DNA of 64,000 bases from Anastatus disparis (lineage: Eukaryota > Arthropoda > Insecta > Hymenoptera > Eupelmidae), in the NCBI GenBank assembly GCA_017163975.1, contig JAFFSR010000237.1:3100001-3164000 (forward strand), read 5' to 3'. Positions within the stretch are counted from its first letter, which is position 1. Each line of letters starts with the position of its first letter. The translations under genes were made by a program, and so were the position numbers. This document shows positions 37,201 through 49,600 of the stretch, piece by piece. Below the pieces are notes generated by a model. It was not told the DNA's origin. It made no database searches and was given only the letters and a program-made list of their open reading frames with translations.

Positions 37201-40200
37201 ATTAATTCAAACTATAAATTATCACAAAAAATGAAATAAAGAAAAATATTTTGTTTTTTCTAAACAATAGGCGTAAATCTTCGAACGGGTCGTCAAGGTA
37301 TATTTCCATCAGCCTACGCAGTTGACATGGATTACAATGATTTTGATCCAGCGGCACCAAAAGTCAAACGCGAACGTTATTTGCTCGGTTATCTTGGCTC
37401 TGTTGAAACATTAGCGCACAAAGGCACGAGCGTTGTTTGTCAAGCTGTACGTCGTATTGTTGGCAATGCGTCACAAGAATCACCTATATCACAGAGTTGT
37501 ATACTCGAAGTTTCTGATCAAGGTCTCAGGATGGTTGACAGGAGTAAGACTAGGGTAGGTATTTGATCGTTGTGTATTCAAAATTAAATATGAATAATTG
37601 TACTATTTACACTATCAAAAAAATCCAGCTGGATATCTACCTGGATTATCCAGCTGGATTCGATGGATATCCAGCTGGATCTTTTTGATAGGGTATTTAT
37701 TTGACTAATTTTAATGGTAACGAGGTTAGCTATCTTTTATCCAATATTGAACGATTTGTATTGAATTTTTATCCATAATAATAGTATCTTTCAAATCAAT
37801 TAAATATAACATTGACATTTATAAGTTATAGCTGCGTTGCAATGTTTGTAAATTATCACAAATATTTTCCCATTGAAAGAACAATTGTTTCTCTATTATA
37901 TTAATCTTCGTTCGTGTATTACCACATTCTAAATCAATGAAAGTAAAATATGAATCATCAGCTAAACTATTTAATGTCTGATCTAAGGAATGTGTGTTTT
38001 TAATAATTCTTGCATTAAGTCAAAGATAATATGCAGAATCCTATATAGAATCATCTTTTTGTGAGTTGAAAGAGTTAAAGAATACCAACTACACAATGAT
38101 TTTTAATCAGTCCTTTTATTTTCAAATCCTGAATAATTTTATGAACTTATTATTGTTGAGAAAAGGGAACTTAGTAATACATCATTTCATCATAGAATTG
38201 AGATTATATTTACATTCTTCAATATCAAAACTTCTAGTAGCAATAATAGCTTAAAAAGATCTAAAAATTTAATAAGAATCCGGCAAAATTTTATTTCGCC
38301 GGAGAACAATTTATTTATATTTCTTCTTATAATATCCCGTCTTGATATGAAACGTCTAAAAAATTTTATTTTTCTTTAAAAAAAAACACATACTTTTTGT
38401 AATTTATCAAGCCATCAAGTTCGATTCTCTCAAATGCTACTTTTAGATTTTTTGTCGGTTCAATTGCTTGTGACAATAGCATCTTCTAAACCTCCTTATT
38501 AAATGGTGTTTACAACACCACTCAATATTTTTCATGATGTTTTTAGACGCTGATGTACAGAGTTCAAAAGCCATTATTATGAATCATCACAAACCTTGTA
38601 TTCCTTAATAAGTTAATCGTATTTTCATCTGTATAAGATTATTTTCCAAATCAATGCAAATGAACTATAGATTTTTCAATATACAATGTCTGATCTATTC
38701 TTGTTGGGGGATGAGAATCTTTAATAAGTTGTCAAATTAAGCCAAGATATAATTTTCTCGTCCTTTAATTCAACGGGTGAACATTAAGATTTAAAAATTT
38801 TTAATTACTTTTTGTTCTTTTTTATCTTTAAACTCATTTTTGTAAATCATTCATTTCAGTTAAATCCATCTCAAAAATCCTTTAATGTTAACGGGAAGAT
38901 TATTTTTCGAATTTTCAAAAGTAATATTATTAGGACTTTCAATGCTATCCAAAATGAATGTTGTTTTTCATCATAAATAAGAAATTGAGATTATAATTTT
39001 ATTCATGTCACTTTATTTTTGATCGCTTGCACGATGAAATTCAATTGCGTTAAAAATCTGATTGTATTAAAATTATTATCGAGTTAAAAACTGAAACTTA
39101 AACTATGACTGATATTAATAAAGTGGTTAATTTTAAATATCGGTAATTCGTTTTATGTATTTTTAGTCCTAATTTCATTGATCTGTTCCAAGTTTTATGC
39201 ATTTAAAATTATGATTTCAATGTCACATAACTTTCGATCACCTTGACCTAGATTGCTGAAAAGTTTCTTATATATTTAGATCTAAAATGACATATCTTAA
39301 AAATGTAGATATTCGTATTTATTTCACCCTTTGAATTTACGTCAAGCCCTTCTAATTTATACTTTAATTTTTTCAAAAATAATTTCACGAGCTCAGATAA
39401 AATATTTGTATGTATTTGATTAATTAATTTTTTTATTTAAATATTTATATTTAAATATATAAATAAAATTACTTTTTTAGAGTATAGAAAGGTTTTTTTG
39501 AAATATACTATATTTATATTCAATTTAGATTCCTTCAAGAAGTCCATAAAGTTTTTTTCTAAATTTTTATACTTGAATAACATTATAAAATAAAAGATCA
39601 TCATTAACTCAGTCGCTAGAGCGATGGATTCATAATCTCGAGGACTCGAGTTCGAATCCCGCTCTCGGGGCTCGAGTGATGTAAGCACCGCTGTATACGA
39701 TACAAGTGCTTTGTTCACAAACACACTGAGAAACCTCCGTCGCTAATTAGCATCGTAATGATGGCATGAATACAGCGACGTTAAATAAAATTTAAAAAAA
39801 TTATTGAGTTCTAAAAAGGGTCACGGATAAAAATAATTGTGAAGTCTGTTAACTTTTTTTGTCTGTTACTAAATTGTCTGTTGAAGCAACAGACAAGGAT
39901 GTGTCCATTTAACAGACTTTATGTCAGTTGATTCTGAAAGCGTCCTGTATGGTACCAAATGTAAAAATTTAACAGACATTTTTTTGTTAATCCTTTAAAG
40001 ACATTTTGTTTGTCAAAATAACAGACATTTTTGTCTGTTAACTGTTCTTAACAGACTTCGTCTGTTAATATTTCTAACCGTGTTTGAAATCTCTAGACTT
40101 AAATTTTTTACTATTCATAACAATGAAATATATAATAAAAAAAATCAAATTATCATGTCAGTTTATAAAAGATTACATATACATATTAGTCAGTATGGAA

Positions 40201-41218
40201 AATTTAAATACTTCATACTAAAGACCAGAAGTAAAAAACTGATGAGTCATGACTAATTAAAAAAAAAGAATAAAAACAAAAATTAAAAAAATCAGCATAA
40301 CAGGAAAATAATTAATGAAAAATTTTAATATTTCAGAAAAGTTCGGGACCTTGTCACGATTACTTTTATTCATTAAAAAATGTTTCCTTCTGCGCCTTTC
40401 ATCCGCGAGATCATCGTTATCTTGGTTTCATAACAAAGCACCCCACGCTACAAAGGTTCGCTTGTCACGTTTTTATAGGCCAAGAATCGACAAGACCTGT
40501 TGCCGAAGCAGTCGGGTAAAAATAATTTTATTTACTTTTTCCAGTACATACATTTTTTATTAATATTCAAAACAGGTTTCAGTTTTTTTTTAAGTTGCGC
40601 ATTAAGTCTAGACGTTAAGTTCTTTTGTATGTTTTTTTTTTTAAATTTTTAAATCTACACGAAGTAGAAGTTGAGTTTTAAAAGTTATTTTTGAAGAGTA
40701 TGATAAATTCATAGTATAAAAAAGGTATTTTTGTTGGACTATTGATTCAAACAATTGGATTTATTTTTTACAAAATAATCTCACGTAAGATATGCAAAAA
40801 TTTTCTGTTACTACAAGATCAGTTTAATGATTACAATTATAAACGAAAAACAATCAATTTTTACAATTTAAATCATACTTTTTCTACAATTCTATAAAAA
40901 CGTAAAATTATGACTTATTTGTACTAATTTTTCATTAAAAATATTTGATGTATCAAAAAAAAAATTTATTATTTGCTTTTTTTTTAACGAATTTTCAAAG
41001 GAACAAAATCATATAAGAATTTTCTACAGATACTCATATGAGATTTCACATGTAATTTTTCAGTAAACTTTCTATTAATTAATCTTACAACATATTAAAG
41101 AATTTAAAATTAATAATATAATATTTTTTCACGTATGTTTAATAGACGAGCCTTTCATCGATTCTACACAAAATTCATCGAGACTGCTTTCCCCATAGAA
41201 GACATTTACATTGAATAA
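28229..41218 (+). CDS. Aplip1: APLIP1/JIP1 JNK-interacting scaffold and kinesin adaptor, complete
   Basis: It scaffolds the JNK pathway and links kinesin-1 light chain to cargo (established for JIP1/APLIP1). Eight exons join in frame to 505 aa: 28229-28311, 31085-31309, 32811-33010, 34368-34688, 36285-36437, 37271-37554, 40337-40515 and 41146-41218. The N-terminus [20 protein letters not shown] is followed by an acidic, Ser-rich region, a basic cluster [15 protein letters not shown] (about residues 155-169), and Ala- and Asn-rich stretches. An SH3 domain spans about 285-345 ([40 protein letters not shown]). A PTB domain spans about 357-500 ([53 protein letters not shown]). The end, FPIEDIYIE, is the conserved Tyr-acidic tail that binds kinesin light chain in JIP1. 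A canonical RPxxLxLF JNK-binding motif was not seen. AATAAA overlaps the stop codon at 41214. Confidence 0.92.
31411..31505. mobile_element. Short inverted-repeat element, TAGAAAATT family (Aplip1 intron)
   Basis: The left end TCTGATAGAAAATTAA pairs with the right end TTATTTTCTACCAGA. An inner dyad ATGCTAAATTGAC / AATTTAGCAT forms the loop. The element is about 95 bp. It lies about 100 bp after the second Aplip1 exon. Confidence 0.55.
32270..32420. mobile_element. 150-bp inverted-repeat MITE (Aplip1 intron)
   Basis: The left end ACGGAGAGAAAAGTCGAGTA then AAAATTACAATAC pairs with the right end complement ACAAAGAGAATAATTGAGTA then AAAGTTACAATGA. Internal TTGTAATTT / AAATTACAA dyads repeat several times. 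Confidence 0.6.
32743..32762 (+). repeat. GAT trinucleotide microsatellite
   Basis: Six GAT units lie about 50 bases upstream of the third Aplip1 exon. Confidence 0.7.
37612..37692. mobile_element. 80-bp hairpin built on ATCCAGCTGGAT (Aplip1 intron)
   Basis: The ends CTATCAAAAAAATCCAGCTG and the complement of CAGCTGGATCTTTTTGATAG form an inverted repeat. The self-complementary 12-mer ATCCAGCTGGAT occurs three times within 70 bases. This is probably a very short MITE. Confidence 0.65.
39595..39797 (+). mobile_element. tRNA-derived SINE, copy 6 (Aplip1 intron)
   Basis: The A-box region is damaged (AACTCAGTCGCTAGAGCGAT). The B box is GAGTTCGAATCCC and the body and tail CAGCGACGTTAAATAAAATT are intact. 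It is in sense orientation in the intron before exon 7. Confidence 0.85.
39824..40083. mobile_element. 260-bp MITE packed with AACAGAC/GTCTGTT (Aplip1 intron)
   Basis: The left end CACGGATAAAAATAATTGTG pairs with the complement of the right end, CACGGTTAGAAATATTAACA. The heptamer GTCTGTT or its complement AACAGAC occurs at least ten times between, giving many nested hairpins. It starts about 27 bases after the SINE. Confidence 0.65.
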
Positions 41219-43524
41219 AGAGACAAAGTTCCCAAGCCTGCAATATATCCCATTGTAAATATTAATTCCCCATAGTTGCCAGCGCACGGACAGAGAACTA
41301 AACAATATATTATATAATGAAGAAAAAAAAAATTATATACAAGCATTAAACGCGAAAAAAATTGATGAAAAAAAATTAACAACGTGTTTAATCATGTCAT
41401 TCGGTTGTAAAATTTTGTAGCTTCGAAGAAATATCATAATCGAGTAGCTACTTTTGAAATGAAAAGGAATAATAAGAACAAGTTTTAATCAATCAATACA
41501 CACAGGTGAAATTTGTATTATATATTTAAATAGTAGCTTAATATATTGTTTTAATTATCGAGCGATGAAACGAAAAGTGTATAATTGTTCTAGATTTGTT
41601 GTTTGTTCTTTTTTTTGTATCGTTGTATAGTAAAAATCAATTTAATGATATTCTTTTACTCAATCTGATAATATCCATTGACTGCAAATCATTATAAGCA
41701 TAGCATTCTTTTAATTAATTTTTTTTTATATTGACGAAGAATTTCATTAAATTGATCGATTTAGATAGTACCTGAGAGCTATTTTCTTCTCATTTGCGGT
41801 AGAGTATTTTATTATCGTCAGGAATAAACATACAAAAAAAAAATTGCGCTAAGTAAATGATATAATCGTATTGTATTTTGCATGTTGCGAAATGTTCCCT
41901 ATGGTATTATCAAAGATTTCATTGTAATTTTAAATTTTAAGAAAAAAAAGGCGAATTTCTAATTGTATCAAAAGGACCATTTCGTGTTAGAAGCGCGTAG
42001 AATTCGATTAGTGATCGTAGAAACCTTAGAAAAAACTTCCCTCAAGTGAACAAATAAAAAAAAAACAATTTTTATTATAATGAAATAAAAAGTCTTAAAG
42101 AAATACTGTGAAGATGTATCAAGCTTGTGGCAAAAACAAAAAAAAAAGTCGAAAGAATGAAATTTCACCTGTTTGTACTCGAAAGCAATTTGAACAATTA
42201 TACTCTTTACAAAATGAACTTTTTATCATTTAAGCGCGCGATTGTATTATTAATTAATTATTTAAGTTTTTTATTTGAAACGTTGATCTTTTGTATATTC
42301 ACGAGCAGACTGCAGTGCATTGCTTTGACGAAAAAAAAAATAAAAAAAAATAATGTAACGTTTACTTAAAAATATTCTATCAATTGTTATTATTTCAAAT
42401 CAAATGAAAAAAAAAACAACTCGCTAGAAAAGCTCACACAACGTATTTTTCTATTTGTTCGGATAGACGCGTGTGACGTTTAAAGTTGTAAAAGTGTTTG
42501 TCAATGAAAAAAAAAAAATAAGCGAAACACTAAAAAAGATTTGTGAATTCGAAGCGAGATGAGAAAGAAAAGCGATATTTGGATTTTATTTTATAAAATG
42601 AAAAGACTTATAGCTTATAGTTAGCTGACTTAATCGTCGATGTAATTAATACAATTTATCTTATAAGATTAAAAAGAAAAGAAGAAAAATTCTAGCAACG
42701 TGTATAACATTCAGATAAAAAAAAATAATTTATCGTGCAAAAAATTAGGAAATCGTGGTGATGCGGATACGAGAATTTTTTGTAAAACAAATTATTTAAC
42801 TCATATTATTAATATTTTTGGTTTTTTTTTCATTATTTTCTTTTCTCATAATTTCTATACATATATTTTTGTTTTCTCGTAATTGAGGCAGCATTATTTA
42901 AGAAAATGTTCCATCTCTACAAAGTCTTGATAAGTCAGTCTTGACACAATAATTATTACGTGTACAATGATTATCAATCATTATAAAGAATTCAATATTT
43001 GTTATACAATAATGATAGTAATAATAAGATTAATTCACCTCTATCTCCTTCTGTTATTTTCTATCATATTTTTTGTTTCTATTTTTTTGTATTTTACAAT
43101 CATTTCTTACAATATTCTTCTCTTCCTTTTTAAATTAACGTGTTAACAAAAACATTAAAATATTAACGTGTATATGAAGAATTTATGCCAAATTAACGAT
43201 CAAAATTTATTTTGATTTTCTTAAACTAAATTTCAAAAGTTTTATATTTCTGAAATTTTCATTAATCTTTACAGGTACTTTTTCAAACATTTTTTTTCTG
43301 TAATTAGGCGACAAAAAGCGTTTAAAGTTGATTATACAATTGACGACTTGCTATTACATATAATTATGACGGAAATTTATTTTTTCATTTTGGTTTCCTT
43401 CTAATATTTTTTATCGAAGCCTAAGAAAAAATGTAAAAAAATTAAATAAAAGGTATTTAAAGAAACGATAAGTCTTATCCTTTGAAAATCTGTTTATTTA
43501 TCCCTAACAACTAAATGATACTAT
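41219..43524. other. Aplip1 3' flank
   Basis: AT-rich, probably containing the Aplip1 3' UTR; AATAAA motifs occur at 41214 and near 41823. No other gene recognised. Confidence 0.35.
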
Positions 43525-43728
43525 GAGACCGTCAGTGGCTCAGTCGATAGAGCGATGGATTCGCAATCTCGAGGTCTCGAGTTCGAATCCCAATCTCGGC
43601 CGATTGACACGAGCACCACTATACGTTACATGTGCTTTGTTCTAAAACACACTGACGACCTCCATCGCTAATTAGCTTCACAATGATAGCATAAATACAG
43701 CGATGTTAAAAAAAATAAAAAATAAAAA
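43525..43728 (+). mobile_element. tRNA-derived SINE, copy 7
   Basis: A box GTGGCTCAGTCGATAGAGCG, B box GAGTTCGAATCCC and tail CAGCGATGTTAAAAAAAATA. It lies in the intergenic gap between the convergent Aplip1 and Met genes. Confidence 0.88.
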
Positions 43729-46621
43729 GATCAGAGTTATCGGAATAATTTTCTTTCTTTTTATTACTTTTTCAAACTTCGAATAAGACTTTGATTCAAA
43801 GGTGTAGTGACATGGATGAAGAAAAATAGTTTTGCCAGAAAATAGTAGTATTTTTATTTATTGTATGGCTTTAACTTCATTGAAAAATACCAAGCAGAAT
43901 TACACATCATTAACAAGTCACTGAAGATTTGATTTTACAATATTTATTATGAGTTTTCTCGAGGAACAGTTGTCAAACTTTTTTTAAATTGGATTAAGTA
44001 CGTAGTATAATGATAAAGAATCAATTCCATTTAAAATTTTTTAAAAAATCAAATTTATAATGAAAATAATTTAATTCTAATATTTTAACCAATTTTATTT
44101 TTAAAATTGTTAACGATTATTAAAGAGACAACCTTACTCACGAGAGAACCAAATTTTGACTGCACATGACTTAATCATTAAACATTTTCATAAATCTCTA
44201 CGAGTATCTCAATTGATCGCCCGTCTATTCATAATTCATAACATTTACGAGTACCATTAAAATATTTTTAACTTCACATTTTTGTTTTATTAGATTTAGA
44301 TTTTCCATTAATTACATGTATTACAGTTACGAAAATATTATTTTCATACAATTATTGCCAGTTTTATGTGTATGGCATATTTTAAAATGTGGCGGGAGAA
44401 CACTGAGATTACGAGTAAAATTTGAATTGTTATTTATCTTTCTTTATTTTGTACAAAAATCATCTTTGCAATATTTAATGCTAATGAAACGATCGACAAT
44501 TAATTAACACTATTGCATGTGACGAAAATAGATATTTCTTTTTTTATTTGTTTAGTTACATTGGTTTTCAGTTTCACCATAAAATAACGAGTGGGACTCT
44601 GGTTATTTACATTAAAAAACCAGTCAATCATGTTATTACATTATACATAAAAAATATTACTTTTTCAGATGTCGATCGTTCCATCAACTGCTACCTCGCA
44701 ATACATACTAAAGTAATATTATTTAATGACATATTCATAATTATGATGATGGTGATAATAATAATAACAATAATTACAATATAATAATAGTAATAATAAA
44801 AATAATAAAAATGATAATATATTAATAATAACGGAGACATTCTCAATATAGTTGAAGCATATAAAAAATTTTTCTTTTCTCTCCAACAATTTTTAATAGA
44901 CATTAAACTTTTGAGCGCTAAAAACAATTAATACAGAAATTGATTATGCAATGCTTCAACAATATTATAGACAATAATATAATCATTGGAGTAAATATAT
45001 GAATTTCGCAAGACGATCCAACAAAAGAAAACATGCAAATTCTTGCATTATTATTTCTTTTTCCAATTTCTTTTTAGTTAAAGATAAAAAAAAATTCGAT
45101 GAATTTGGAGTCTTACAACTTTGCATAATTTTTACATTGCAGTCTTACGATGAATTAATTAAAAAAACCATGGCAATGATTTTTATTATGTCGTTCATAA
45201 ATTAGTTATAACATTTTAAAATGTATATTATTAATAAATCTAACATATTGTACAACATCATTTTTCATTACATTTTGCACTCGGTATTTTTTTTACCAGA
45301 CGCACAATCGTACTTTAAACGTGCGATGAACGTTTGGTAGTATATTTTCTCTTAAAAACAAAACTATTTACTATTATTTATTTTTTTTTTTTGCAATATT
45401 TGTGTAATTTACGAGTCTTTTGATTCAGGGCATATTCTGAAAATAAATCAATATTAATTAATAATAATACATATTTAAAAAAGAAAACAATTATTATATT
45501 GTACTTGAAACTAATAAAAATCGCCCGTCACAAATGCACTTTTACAATGCCTCTTTTTTTTAAAAGATAACATGCAAATTTGTTATTTACAATACTACAA
45601 GTTGTAAAGTAAAAAACTTTTTTTTTATTTTATATGAACACACAGGGCTAACTTATTAAGGATAATCTACCTAGACTGATATCTAACTAAAAAGTATTTG
45701 AAATATATAATAATATTTATTTATTTATTCACACCAAATAAATTATATAGACTATCCCACGTAGGTAGACATAGCATATGTATATATTTATTTTTAAATT
45801 TAAATAAAAATCAAGATGAATACATACAATATATCAAATTACTTATTTTTAAAAAGTATAAGAAATCTTAAATGTATATAAGTTCATGAAAGGAGGTTTA
45901 AACCAATTTACATAAAATTATATAAATTTTAGTAAAAAGTATTAAGGGAAGTATGAATTGCAAGTTTTTCTTTATACTTTTTAAAAACATATGGTCATCC
46001 ACCAAATTGGAAACAAAAAATCATCACATGAATTCTTACATATTTTTATTGCAAATTTGGATCATCCAAAGAAAATTCTATATCATCGAAGAATCAAAAA
46101 CAATATTTAAAAATTTGACAAAAATTGAAATATTTAAAAAGTTAGTACCGATTTTTAAAAAAAAATCTCCATGGTTTAAAGTTTCACTATGAACTAATTT
46201 TTATGTCAACGAATATGGTGTGATTCATATATAATTATTTTTAATAATCATAATTATTTTGTGAATAAAACTTGTCTTCGGAGCGCTCCCACGCTCCTTG
46301 ATTTTGATTTTCAATAAAATATTAAGCCAAATACTTTTGCACACAATTTTCATGATTAATATTGATTGCTAAGTTTTTTTCCGTTTTTTAATTTTTTTAA
46401 AATCTGCACGCTGCCTATTTATATACCACTAATCCATTTTTAGTTAAAATTATTTGTTAGAATATGCCCTACTTCGACTCTCTAGTCTTTTAGTAAAAAA
46501 AAAAAAAATAATTTTATTCAAAAATAAATTCCTGCCCTACGATATATTTTTAGTTTTGCGTCTTCTTACATCTTCTTTTGTACAATTAAAGTCAGTCGAC
46601 TAGACACAACACAGCACCCAG
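43729..46621. other. Intergenic gap between convergent Aplip1 and Met-like genes
   Basis: AT-rich, with no supported gene. An impure AAT/ATG microsatellite occupies 44743-44830. The right part (about 45.4-46.6 kb) may hold the Met-like 3' UTR. Open frames on both strands here have Phe/Ile/Lys-rich low-complexity products. Confidence 0.35.
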
Positions 46622-49600
46622 CTACTGAACGTTTGGTTCTCCAGAATTTCCTATATAAAGTAAATTTATTAGTTACAAAATTAATTCACTGACAATTTAG
46701 AAATTTTAAATGAAATAATTTTTTATACCTTCCATCGTCATATCCGGAATATTTGACAATAATTGCATCATTTCTAAAATTGAAAAAAAAAAAATTAAAT
46801 AATGCAATGTGAAAAAATATAATGATTTTATTAATAAGAAAAGAAAATTTAAATACCTGGACTATTGTCAATAGTGGTTGTTATCAAAGTATCTGTTGGC
46901 ATATCTTGGAATTCATCAAGAGTATAATTAGGTGGTTCTTGCATATTAGGATTATACGACATCGGATGAACTTCAATAAATGTAGGACAACCTTGTAAGA
47001 CTTCTCCGTTTTCACACGTCAAAATCGGACCATTTATACGTTTAGGTAGTTCTAAAGTTATGATATCCTCTGTTGCTCTCTTTTTAAACACAACTTTGCT
47101 TACATTGTCCGTGTTTACGTTGTGGACCCTTTTCAAACTCGCTTGTTGCTGTGACAAAAATATTTTTTATTAATTTTACTTCAAAACGCTAATTTAAACG
47201 ATTGAGCATACGTAAAGATGAGGAATATATATATATACACTTACCAAATTATTTCTTGATTGATTATTTGGTATTTGACCAGCAGTTACTTTTCCATCGT
47301 TCATGAAACCTCGTGCTTCGTAAGATGTTGATGGTTTGGTATGGGCTGTAATTTTATTTTTACTTACAACAGGAATTCCCTCAAGTACAATTGCATTTAT
47401 ATTAGGTATTTTCTCAAGTCTAATTGAACTTCTTGGAGGAATTTCTTGAATTTGAATTGTACTTCCCGCAGGAATTTCTTGGATTTGAACCTTACTTGGC
47501 GGAGGAATATCCTCAACTCGAACTGTTTCAGAATACGTTTGAGAACCACACGCTTTTGCCATTGAAAAATCTATAGAAAGAAATAGAAAATCGTTTAAAT
47601 TTACATATTTTCATTAAATTTTTATTAAATTTCCAAGTTACAAGATTTATTTAAATATATTTTTAAATTTTTCAAATTTTAATAAAGAATGATGCCCAGT
47701 TTTGAACATAATTTAGTCCCAGATGAAGGAAAGATGTACATGTAAGTGAAAAGAGGAAAGATAAATGAAAAAAATAGTTTGAAATATTTAAAGACTGCCT
47801 TGCATGACAAAGTCATTACATCCACAAAACCTCGAATAACGGATTAAAACTATTTTTCAAACACATTTCAAGAACTTTTCTATTCATTAAAATATAATAT
47901 ATAATCTTTTCTCTATCGCGCCTTCCAAATTGGGCATAGTTCTTTACACGTTTTATCGATCAAGATTTACAATTAAAAAATCCAAAAAAGTTAAATAATT
48001 AAAAATAATACCTTTGCCTGCAATCCGAACTTGTGGCTCTTCGATAGTTTTAACGGGTATCGAAGGACTATCCAATTCTGGAATTTTCTTTCCCGGAAAA
48101 GATTTTCTATCTTCCTCATTACTCTTATCATTGTCCGATGTAGATTGTTCTTGGTTTCTCATACAATCCGGTTTTCCTTTGCCATTTTTACCACCTCTAG
48201 TATTTTTACCTTTACCACCACCTTTGCCTCTATAAGAGAAAGTTTTAGTTATACCGACAGCAGCTGCCTGAAATTTAGCGGGCGGTAAAGTTGAAGAATA
48301 CGCGGCAACTTTATTCGATTGCGTGTCTCCAGGCGACAGGTGCTCGTAATCCAATGCAACTTGGCTCGGCAAATCAGTGATCAAATGAGTAATTGCATCT
48401 TCGAGCTGCGATGCGTCTTCTAAATCTTCATGATAATCTCTGCTTGAACTATCGGTATCTCTGCTCGAACTGTCGGATCTCTGTTTTAACGAAGAATCGT
48501 TTTTATTGTTATGAATAAAGTCGATTAAAATGATGTTGGTTAATTAAAAATTTTTCTAAATACTTACGTATTCATTGCCTAACGCACGAATTAATTTGGT
48601 TTTTAGGTTGTCTGTCTTGGCAGAATAACGGTCTTTCATGTCACGAATAAGAGCTTTTCCTTCTTCCTCCCTGCGGTAATTCATTCAAATATTATAATTA
48701 GTTGTTTGAGAAATTAATTTTTTTTTTTTAAATTCTTAAAAAAAAGAAAACTTACGACATCAATGTGTTTAAACAAATAAAGGAGCAAACACTTCTCGAC
48801 TGTTCGTCAACTTCAAGATAACCATGTGTTCTAAGATAGATAAAGTTTCCAATTTTGTTTATAAGCCGGTAACACGATGAACCAAAATGTTTACCCTGAT
48901 CGTACACTAAAAGAAAAAAAAAGATAAAATTAAACGATAAATAATTATTTAAAATGGTTATAAAATTACAGTGATAAAAATTTAAAACATAATGAAAAAA
49001 TGTACTTTGACGAAGTCCGATAATAGTCCACCTGACGTCCTCTTTGTGCATGAATTTGAAAGCGCTAGTTCCATAAACTTCATGGCACATGTAACCAGCG
49101 ACCACTGAAATTCTGTGATCGCAAAATATTATCCTGCCGTCGACCAAGTGCCTGGTGAAGTATTCATTTTTATTGAAATCGAGAAGAGCCAATTCTGCAA
49201 TTGTCACTGTCCTCAACATTCTGGCAGTGCAAATGAAAATAATATCGTTGGGTGTTTTCACTGTAACAGTAATGAAAATATTTAGTTTATGTTTTATCTT
49301 TAAAAATCCATGTATTGTTTTTTAAACTATTGTTACTTGTTAATATCGCAGAAATGTAACATTCCACATTTTTATATATAAAAGAAATAAATTTAATACT
49401 TAGTTACTTTAGAAATATATACTATTGAAAAAAATATGAAATTTAATGGATGTACATTAATTTTCACCGAAATTTGCATATAAAATTTAATGTGTCTCGG
49501 TCGTTAAATAGTGATATCAAAGTATAATACACATGAAAATTGATGTTTTTTCATTTAAATTCAATGCGAATTTGGGAAAAAATTATAAAACATTTCACAT

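Noticed and set aside
40315..40563. Plus-strand open frame rich in Ser/Arg
   Set aside because: It overlaps the Aplip1 PTB exon (40337-40515) in another frame; the correct frame reads [17 protein letters not shown].
44691..44927. Minus-strand Tyr/Ile-rich open frame
   Set aside because: It is a translation of the AAT/ATG microsatellite.
48014..48288. Plus-strand Pro/Phe-rich open frames
   Set aside because: They are antisense to the Gly/Lys-rich Met-like exon and arise from its codon composition.
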